A DNA stretch of 64,000 nt, taken from the NCBI RefSeq assembly GCF_000092785.1, contig NC_014225.1, forward strand, positions 372,001 to 436,000, given 5' to 3'. Below are positions 59,016 through 64,000 of the stretch, in pieces. Below the pieces are notes generated by a model, which searched no databases, was not told the origin of the DNA, and worked only from the letters and a program-made list of their open reading frames with translations. The position numbers and the translations under genes are program-made. Positions within the stretch are counted from its first letter, which is position 1. Every line of letters begins with the position of its first letter. The DNA comes from Waddlia chondrophila WSU 86-1044 (GTDB lineage Bacteria; Chlamydiota; Chlamydiia; Chlamydiales; Waddliaceae).

Positions 59016-59912
59016 AAAAGAGTTTACGACCCTGCCATCGGTCAATGGCTGACTCCCGATCCTCTAGGCTTTGCAGACGGCCCCAATCTCTATGCCTATG
59101 TGCACAGCAACCCCTTAAGGTTTTGCGATCCGTACGGTTTGTCGATGAAGGAATTTTTCAAGGGGTTTGCAGCATCGGCAGCTCAAGTAGGGGCGGCGTG
59201 TGTGGTTAAGTGGGCAATTGTCGGGGCTGTAACATTTGCTTGTCCTCCGGCAGGAGCTGCCGTGTCGTCTGCAATGACGGCGTACTCAGTGGGGATGACG
59301 GCATACAGCGTAGGGAAATGTGCGTATGACAACTACGATACGTTGCAGGAGATAGGAGACGCTGCACTCGCGGGCGACTTGGGACAGATTGCAGCATGGG
59401 GGATCGATGCGGTTTGCAGTATGTCTTATGAGCAGCTGGGGAGCCTGGCTTTCGATGCGGTGTCGATCGCAGCTCCTGTAGCCAGGGCAAAAGGGGCGAA
59501 GGCTGTGGCAGATGCCAAGGCTGCATCTGTAGCAGCGAGTGCTGAAAAGGTGGCGAAAGTTGCGCCGGTTGTTGGTTCTACAAAAAATTCTTTGCCTACT
59601 AAGTTGGATTTAGATGCATTGTCAAAAGCAGGGCAAGAATGGGATAGAGGAGGATTGACACGAGCTGGAAGGGCTTTGGATAAACATGGGAATAGGTCTG
59701 GAAGTGTTTTTCCTAGAGCTTTTGGTAATCCTGAATTTAAAAATGTACAAGGACAGTTTCATTTGGATGATATTTTAACTCATCCAGAGTCAAAATTTAT
59801 TAATTGTGGTTTAAAAGGATTTGAAATCTACTCTCCTGATGGAAGAGGTGCATATTTTTATAAAGATGGGACATTTAGGGGATTCCTTAAATATAGAGAA
59901 CTAGGAGATTGA
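59016..59912 (+). pseudogene. RHS core end and C-terminal toxin-like tip, cut off from the shell by TAA
   Basis: In frame with the shell: KRVYDPAIGQWLTPDPLGFA, NLYAYVHSNPLRFCDPYGLS (the conserved RHS end), then a variable tip. A GTG at 59100 could start a 270-aa protein on its own. The tip has a membrane-active-looking Ala/Gly/Val segment (AQVGAACVVKWAIVGAVTFA and on), a linker, and a C-terminal module LTRAGRALDKHGNRSGSVFP...GQFHLDDILTHPESKF...FRGFLKYREL. I associate such modules with nuclease-type toxins of polymorphic toxin systems, but name no family. The tip DNA has AT-richer codons than the shell. Likely function: toxin, if readthrough or independent translation occurs. Confidence 0.75.
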
Positions 59913-59913
59913 T

Positions 59914-60153
59914 ATGGGAAAATTTAGAATCCGTGAATGTAGTGATTTAGATTATGATGGAATGGTAGTGGATATTATCTATGATGACAAATGGTTAGCT
60001 ACTCTAAGTTGTGATGGCGGTTTTGATAAAACGGTTATAAAATTTTTTTGTGACAATAACGAAAATCCTTCTTGGGAATTTAACTTTTTTGAATTTATTC
60101 AAGTTTTAAATAATTCAATTAAAATTCTGAAAGAAATAAATAATTTAGATTAA
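59914..60153 (+). CDS. Candidate immunity protein for the RHS tip toxin
   Basis: 79 aa, acidic (RECSDLDYDGMVVDIIYDDK), AT-rich codons, starting 1 nt after the stop of the tip. Small, acidic proteins directly behind a polymorphic toxin are typically its immunity protein. The pattern YDGMVVDIIYDDKWLATLSC DGG (split here) recalls small immunity-type proteins, but I cannot name the family. GGAG precedes the ATG (GAACTAGGAGATTGAT). If the toxin is not made, it may still protect against relatives. Confidence 0.65.
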   Translation: MGKFRIRECSDLDYDGMVVDIIYDDKWLATLSCDGGFDKTVIKFFCDNNENPSWEFNFFEFIQVLNNSIKILKEINNLD

Positions 60154-60199
60154 ATGATGAAGGTTTAACCGATGGATGTATCCAGAGATATCTGTTAGC

Positions 60200-60749
60200 C
60201 TTTGCAGACGGTCCCAATCTCTATGCCTATGTGCACAACAACCCCTTAAGGTTTTGCGATCCGTACGGTTTGTCGATGAAGGAATTTTTCAAGGGGTTTG
60301 CAGCATCGGCAGCTCAAGTAGGGGCGGCGTGTGTGGCCAAGTGGGCAGTTGTCGGAGCGGTGACAGCGGTTTGCTCCCCGGCAGGTGCTGCGCTGGGGTC
60401 TGCGTTGACAGCGTACTCGGTGGGGATGACGGCATACAGCGTAGGGAAATGTGCGTATGACAACTACGATACGTTGCAGGAGATAGGAGACGCTGCACTC
60501 GCGGGCGATCTAGGACAGATTGCAGCATGGGGGATCGATGCGGTTTGCAGCATGTCTTATGAGCAGCTGGGAAGCTTGGCTTTCGATGCCTTGTCGATCG
60601 CAGCTCCTGTAGCCAGGGTAAAAGGTGCGAAGGCTGCATCTGTAGCGGCGAAAGTTTATATGGTTGTTGGTACTACAAAAAAATCTTTACCCACTAAGTT
60701 GGATTTAGATGCATTGTCAAGAGCAGGGCAAAAATGGGATAGAGGATGA
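60200..60749 (+). pseudogene. Orphan, decayed second RHS tip
   Basis: Second copy of the RHS core end and tip: AFADGPNLYAYVHNNPLRFC, DPYGLSMKEFFKGF..., running to KLDLDALSRAGQKWDRG and a TGA at 60747-60749 where the first copy has GGA. Beyond it, LTRSGRVLNKR... remains readable for a few codons before it decays. There is no RHS shell in front; the preceding 45 nt (about 60154-60199) are unrelated. Displaced tips of this kind are known from rhs loci, where new tips are exchanged by recombination. A GTG at 60231 could start a 172-aa product, probably non-toxic. Confidence 0.82.
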
Positions 60750-60859
60750 TTGACACGATCTGGAAGAGTTTTGAATAAGAGGAATCGATTAGGAAATGTT
60801 TTTCTCAATTTTTTTGAAATATTGAAAAATATTTTTTAAATTTAGAAGAGAATGGACGC

Positions 60860-61149
60860 ATTAGAAATTTATCTGCTTCGCCGAAAAACATGGACGCATA
60901 CTGTAGATAGATCCTGTATTTTCCATTGTATTCTGGTACAATCCATGTTAAAATTGAACGCAATACCGTAGGACAGACGGGAATTAAAGTCTGTGGAGAG
61001 AGGTCTGAGAGGGATGATGACGATAAAAACCAAGCCATTTCCTCTGGGTAGTCTCATTGAAGCAGAAACCTGTTGAAAAGTGTGAGCAAGTACAACTTTT
61101 GTGAGTAATCATAAGGAATCACCTCCCTTTAGGTGGGTGAGGATGTCAA
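60860..61149 (+). mobile_element. Probable right-end remnant of an IS200/IS605-type element (tnpB 3' end)
   Basis: The frame at 60956-61040 reads ERNTVGQTGIKVCGERSE, close to the C-terminal region of TnpB proteins (RNTxGxxGIxACG). Then, in another frame, PLGSLIEAETC-stop resembles TnpB tails, and the segment ends with a hairpin-like TCACCTCCCTTTAGGTGGGTGA (split: arms around TTTA at 61119-61140) and GGATGTCAA (61141-61149), like right ends of this family. Stops and frame breaks upstream show that it is decayed. No tnpA is seen. A tentative call from recalled features. Confidence 0.45.
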
Positions 61150-61329
61150 TAAACTAAGTGATACCGAATTAACTTCAGGAATCGGAATTTTGCAAAGAGT
61201 TCCCTGTGTTTGAACCAAACGGAGCCGACGTGTCAAGCAGTCTCACGATGTATGAGACTCTAATGACGAGGTCAAATTCTGATTCTTCAAGTCGTTTCGG
61301 TATAAACGTAATATTTGGAATACCGACGT
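61150..61329 (+). other. Non-coding leader region before proS
   Basis: 180 nt without a supported gene. It contains the hairpin AGTCTCA (61239-61245)/TGAGACT (61253-61259) with a 7-nt loop. There is no T-box or other riboswitch that I can recognise. A sigma70-type promoter is not obvious. The minus-strand 60-codon ORF here is not protein-like. Confidence 0.4.
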
Positions 61330-62853
61330 ATGACACAAAGACGAGAAAAAACAGCAATCACTCCGACTAGGCAAGAAGATTATCCTGAGTGGTACCAGCA
61401 GGTGATCAAGGCTGCAGATATGGCCGAAAACTCTCCGGTAAGAGGGTGCATGGTGATCAAGCCTTGGGGATTCGGGATTTGGGAAAACATTAAATCGACC
61501 TTAGATCAAATGATTAAAGAAACGGGGCATGAAAATGTCTATTTTCCACTGTTTATTCCGTTAAGCTTTTTGGAAAAAGAAGCAGCGCATGTCGAAGGGT
61601 TTGCCAAGGAATGCGCAGTTGTGACGCATCATCGTCTGGAAGAGAAGGATGGTAAGCTGATTCCAACAGGAGAGCTGGAAGAGCCATTGATCGTGCGTCC
61701 AACCTCCGAAACAATTATTGGTGATTCTTTTTCCCGCTGGGTAGAGTCGTACAGAGACCTTCCTCTTTTGATCAACCAGTGGGCGAATGTGGTCAGATGG
61801 GAGATGCGGCCTAGAATCTTCTTGAGAACGTCTGAGTTTTTGTGGCAGGAAGGGCACACCGTTCATGCAACTAAGCAGGAAGCAAAAGAGGAAACGTTGA
61901 AGATGCTGGAGGTTTACAGAGTCCTTGCCGAAGAGGTGCTCGCGATTCCTGTGATCTTGGGAGAAAAATCTGCTGGAGAAAGGTTTCCCGGTGCAGAGAG
62001 TACCTACACGCTTGAAATGATGATGCAGGATCGCAAGGCCCTCCAAGGAGGGACGTCGCATTATCTTGGTCAGAATTTCGCTAGAGCGCAAGGCATCCAG
62101 TTTTCCGGAAAGGAAGGAGAGTTAGAATATGCCTATACCACTTCATGGGGCGTTACCACTCGTCTGATTGGAGGGATGATTATGTGCCACGGAGATGATG
62201 ACGGGCTTCGTATCCCGCCGCGAGTGGCTCCAAAACAGATTGTCATCATCCCTGTCATTCCAAAACCCGAATTGGAAGAAGAAGTGCTTGCTTTCGCTGA
62301 AAAAGTTAAACAGCAGATCATTTCTCAAATGTTTTATGGCAAACCAATCTCGGTTCACATTGATAAAAGGGATCGCAGAGGTGGCGAGAAAAATTGGGAA
62401 TGGGTCAAGAAAGGTGTTCCGGTTAGGATTGAAATTGGGCCGCGCGATATCGAATCAGATTCTGTGATGCTCGCAAGACGAGATCGGGGACATAAGGAGA
62501 AAGAAAAAGTCTCTTTAGAGACATTGGGAGCAATCATTCCTAATCTTCTTAATGAAATCCAAAAGAACTATTTTGAACAGGCAAAGGCTTTCCGTGAAAT
62601 GCACATCCAGAGAGGAGTTGAAACTTTAGAGGCGTTGCGGGAGTTTTTCACTCCGAAAAATCCTGATAAGCCGGAAATTCACGGGGGATTTGTGTTAGCC
62701 AAATGGAGCGAAGATCCTGAGTCGGAAAAAATTTTAGATGAGATGAAGTTGACGATCCGCTGTTTGCCTTTGAGTCAATCAGGGACAAAAGGAAAATGCA
62801 TCTTGACGGGAAAAGATGCAGTCAAAGATGTAATTATTGCTAAATCTTATTAA
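61330..62853 (+). CDS. proS: Prolyl-tRNA synthetase, archaeal/eukaryal type
   Basis: 507 aa class II enzyme. Diagnostic of the archaeal/eukaryal-type ProRS: SPVRGCMVIKPWGFGIWEN, RPTSETIIGDSFSRWV, TSEFLWQEGHTVHATKQEA, GGTSHYLGQNFARAQGIQF, HGDDDGLRIPPRVAP and a C-terminal extension ending KDVIIAKSY. The editing insertion of the bacterial type (about 570-580 aa) is lacking. C. trachomatis has, as I recall, the bacterial type. The ATG at 61330 is preceded by TTGGAATACC; a TTG at 61315 would add 5 residues. Confidence 0.95.
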   Translation: MTQRREKTAITPTRQEDYPEWYQQVIKAADMAENSPVRGCMVIKPWGFGIWENIKSTLDQMIKETGHENVYFPLFIPLSFLEKEAAHVEGFAKECAVVTHHRLEEKDGKLIPTGELEEPLIVRPTSETIIGDSFSRWVESYRDLPLLINQWANVVRWEMRPRIFLRTSEFLWQEGHTVHATKQEAKEETLKMLEVYRVLAEEVLAIPVILGEKSAGERFPGAESTYTLEMMMQDRKALQGGTSHYLGQNFARAQGIQFSGKEGELEYAYTTSWGVTTRLIGGMIMCHGDDDGLRIPPRVAPKQIVIIPVIPKPELEEEVLAFAEKVKQQIISQMFYGKPISVHIDKRDRRGGEKNWEWVKKGVPVRIEIGPRDIESDSVMLARRDRGHKEKEKVSLETLGAIIPNLLNEIQKNYFEQAKAFREMHIQRGVETLEALREFFTPKNPDKPEIHGGFVLAKWSEDPESEKILDEMKLTIRCLPLSQSGTKGKCILTGKDAVKDVIIAKSY

Positions 62854-62856
62854 CGT

Positions 62857-63174
62857 TTATCTGATGAAAAGCCAATGAGAGCCCACATTTCTATCTTGAA
62901 GAGCTTTTTTGCTTTTTAGAGGGTCTCTGATGTTGGTCAAATCGGTTGCTAATTTTTGCTCGATCTCTTTTTTCCTTTCTTGCAGTTGCTCCCAATTTTT
63001 CTCGGTAAAATTCTCTTTCTTTTCAATGAACCGGGAAAGTTGCTCCGATGTGATTTGGAGCTTGGAAAGCAAATCGGAATAATCTCTATCGATTTGACCG
63101 TTACGGATTTCTAATTCATTGATTTCTTTTTGTGTTTTATTAATGTTTTCGTCAAAATCTGAAGTTTTAAACAT
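62857..63174 (-). CDS. Small coiled-coil hypothetical protein
   Basis: 105 aa, charged and helical nearly throughout: FDENINKTQKEINELEIRNG, LLSKLQITSEQLSRFIEKKE, WEQLQERKKEIEQKLATDLT. No membrane segment or signal. The ATG at 63174 has TTGGAA upstream; an ATG at 63207 in the same frame overlaps the -10 box, so I do not use it. It converges on proS with 3 nt between stops and diverges from the next gene. Function unknown; small coiled-coil proteins can be secretion chaperones. Confidence 0.6.
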   Translation of the reverse strand: MFKTSDFDENINKTQKEINELEIRNGQIDRDYSDLLSKLQITSEQLSRFIEKKENFTEKNWEQLQERKKEIEQKLATDLTNIRDPLKSKKALQDRNVGSHWLFIR

Positions 63175-63205
63175 AACGATTTCCAATATAAATTTATAAT
63201 TAGGC

Positions 63206-63235
63206 ATTATACTAACAATAAGTATTTTAAGGCAA
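63206..63235 (-). promoter_or_regulatory. Promoter for the small coiled-coil gene
   Basis: On the minus strand TTGCCT (63235-63230) and a perfect TATAAT (63211-63206) are 18 nt apart, 31 nt before the ATG at 63174. Confidence 0.55.
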
Positions 63236-63240
63236 TTTTC

Positions 63241-64000
63241 ATGAATGATGTACGATTTAGCAGTGAAAGTCCTCTTTATACAACTGTCACAGAGGATTCA
63301 GGCGTCGAGCAAAAAAAGTCGAAGCAGCAATTGAAGCGTATCCATTCTATAAGAATCTCACGGATGTCTGTGAGCGATATTTACGACAATAGTGGCAAGC
63401 CAAATACGTTAAGCCTCCGTTCTCGTTGTGTGAAGCGTTCTCCGTCCAAGGTGACCCCTATTCTCAGGCAAGATGAACTAGATCGGATCCAATATGAGGA
63501 TTCTATATTTGCAGATATTGATCTATCCAAAGAAAAAAGAGGTTTGAGGTTTGAGCCGGGGAATTTTTATCGTGTTTTAACGAAATGCATCCAGAACCCT
63601 TCCAGAAAGATTGCGGTTGGATCCAAAGGATATCCGGAAGCTTTTGCTACAATTGGAGGGGAACATTCCTTGGAATCCGCTGTTGCTGTCATGCGGCTTC
63701 TGCGACGTTCGATCGAACTGGAAGTGACAGGAATATTCACAGATCACGGTAAATGGGTGTCCATGAGAACCTTTTTAATGAAGATTCAAGCATTAATGGA
63801 AGCAGATCAAAAGTTTAAGGAGATCATGGACGAGGAAAACCTGTCATTACTGGAAAAGATCATAGATCGATATCCTAGCGAGGAAGACGATTCTCCCCGT
63901 GTGAACTTAAGAAAACTTCCTCTTCCTGATGGAGCCAAAAGGCTTAAAAAAGAAGATAGAAGGGTCGTGTACCTTTTGCAAAGACTTTACCCGTACGGAA
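63241..64000 (+). CDS. Unrecognised protein, N-terminal part (runs off the right edge)
   Basis: An open frame from ATG 63241 to the window end (253 codons, no stop). Translation begins MNDVRFSSESPLYTTVTEDS, a Ser/Thr-rich start, followed by a basic region (KKSKQQLKRIHSIRISRMSV, SLRSRCVKRSPSK) and a mixed helical part with LRFEPGNFYRVLTKCIQNPS, IGGEHSLESAVAVMRLLRRS, FTDHGKWVSMRTFLMKIQAL. No signal peptide or membrane segment. I know no family. The Ser/Thr-rich N-terminus would suit a type III-secreted protein but proves nothing. Divergent from the coiled-coil gene. Confidence 0.7.
   Translation, partial: MNDVRFSSESPLYTTVTEDSGVEQKKSKQQLKRIHSIRISRMSVSDIYDNSGKPNTLSLRSRCVKRSPSKVTPILRQDELDRIQYEDSIFADIDLSKEKRGLRFEPGNFYRVLTKCIQNPSRKIAVGSKGYPEAFATIGGEHSLESAVAVMRLLRRSIELEVTGIFTDHGKWVSMRTFLMKIQALMEADQKFKEIMDEENLSLLEKIIDRYPSEEDDSPRVNLRKLPLPDGAKRLKKEDRRVVYLLQRLYPYG

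Larger units (their letters stand above)
59069..60800 (+). repeat. Direct repeat of the RHS C-terminal tip (59069-59712 and 60200-60800)
   Basis: Starting at CTTTGCAGACGG, about 560-600 nt encoding the end of the RHS core and the N-terminal part of the tip occur twice in the same orientation, highly similar, with a small deletion in copy 2 in the Ala/Lys-rich linker. The candidate immunity gene (59914-60153) lies between the copies. Similarity fades in the toxin module. Confidence 0.88.

Noticed and set aside
54966-60800. Prophage or complete type VI secretion cluster around the RHS gene
   Set aside because: No VgrG, Hcp, integrase, capsid or tail genes are visible on either side.
60805-61038. 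Minus-strand ORFs opposite the IS605-like relic
   Set aside because: Composition and position suggest chance open frames; the plus-strand relic explains the DNA better.
61150-61329. T-box or other amino-acid-responsive leader before proS
   Set aside because: No T-box sequence, specifier stem or terminator/antiterminator pair is recognisable.
61561-62091. 176-codon minus-strand ORF inside proS
   Set aside because: Shadow of proS with atypical composition and no start signal.
1-64000. CRISPR array
   Set aside because: No series of short, regularly spaced direct repeats was seen; the only repeats are the inverted elements and the RHS tip duplication.

Overview
The window looks like chromosome from an environmental (Parachlamydiales-type) chlamydia, with a Waddlia-like organism as my best guess. 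The support is gene order I recall from Chlamydia: a small conserved protein, a TPR chaperone-like protein, rsmH, ftsL, ftsI, murE and amiA at 16.9-23.3 kb, and HAD, truA, a GT-A-like protein, an lpxG-like phosphoesterase, SWIB, prfB, GNAT and yebC at 40-51 kb. A SWIB protein, IncA-like bilobed hydrophobic/coiled-coil proteins and many small orphan proteins with paired hydrophobic segments fit as well. Unlike pathogenic Chlamydia, this genome encodes UMP synthesis from scratch.

Layout. 0-15 kb (minus strand): the fadD start, then a run holding every enzyme for UMP: a TPR/degenerate metallo-beta-lactamase protein, a fused CarA-CarB, a 604-aa orphan, a beta-barrel-like protein, pyrB-pyrI-pyrC-pyrD-pyrE-pyrF and a metallophosphoesterase, the last genes overlapping or nearly so. 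The CarAB fusion and the adjacent PyrE and PyrF resemble the animal CAD CPSase and the two halves of eukaryotic UMP synthase. 15-27 kb: a PseC-like aminotransferase, the division/peptidoglycan cluster, tRNA-Arg(CCU), gnd and rseP. 27-43.5 kb: an orphan gene, a protealysin-like M4 peptidase, a heterodimeric ABC exporter, a large protein ending in a HicA-like domain, a UbiA-like enzyme, queF, a ychJ-like gene frameshifted in an A11 run, tRNA-Leu(CAA), a lipoprotein, and the truA-lpxG-SWIB block.

43.6-54.9 kb: a large UDP-sugar pyrophosphorylase resembling plant plastid UGP3, brnQ, prfB with its programmed +1 frameshift, GNAT, SprT-like, yebC, then pabB and pabC separated by two tandem IncA-like candidate inclusion-membrane proteins. 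54.9-61.3 kb: an accessory island with an RHS/YD-repeat protein interrupted by an in-frame TAA, its C-terminal toxin-like tip, a candidate immunity gene, a decayed duplicate tip and what looks like the end of an IS200/IS605 element. 61.3-64 kb: an archaeal/eukaryal-type proS, a small coiled-coil gene and the start of an unrecognised gene running off the window.

Two copies of a long, nearly perfect inverted repeat sit exactly at the ends of convergent gene pairs (38.9 and 45.7 kb). Their arms differ between copies but keep pairing. All identifications rest on reading motifs and recalled family sequences; no database search was run.
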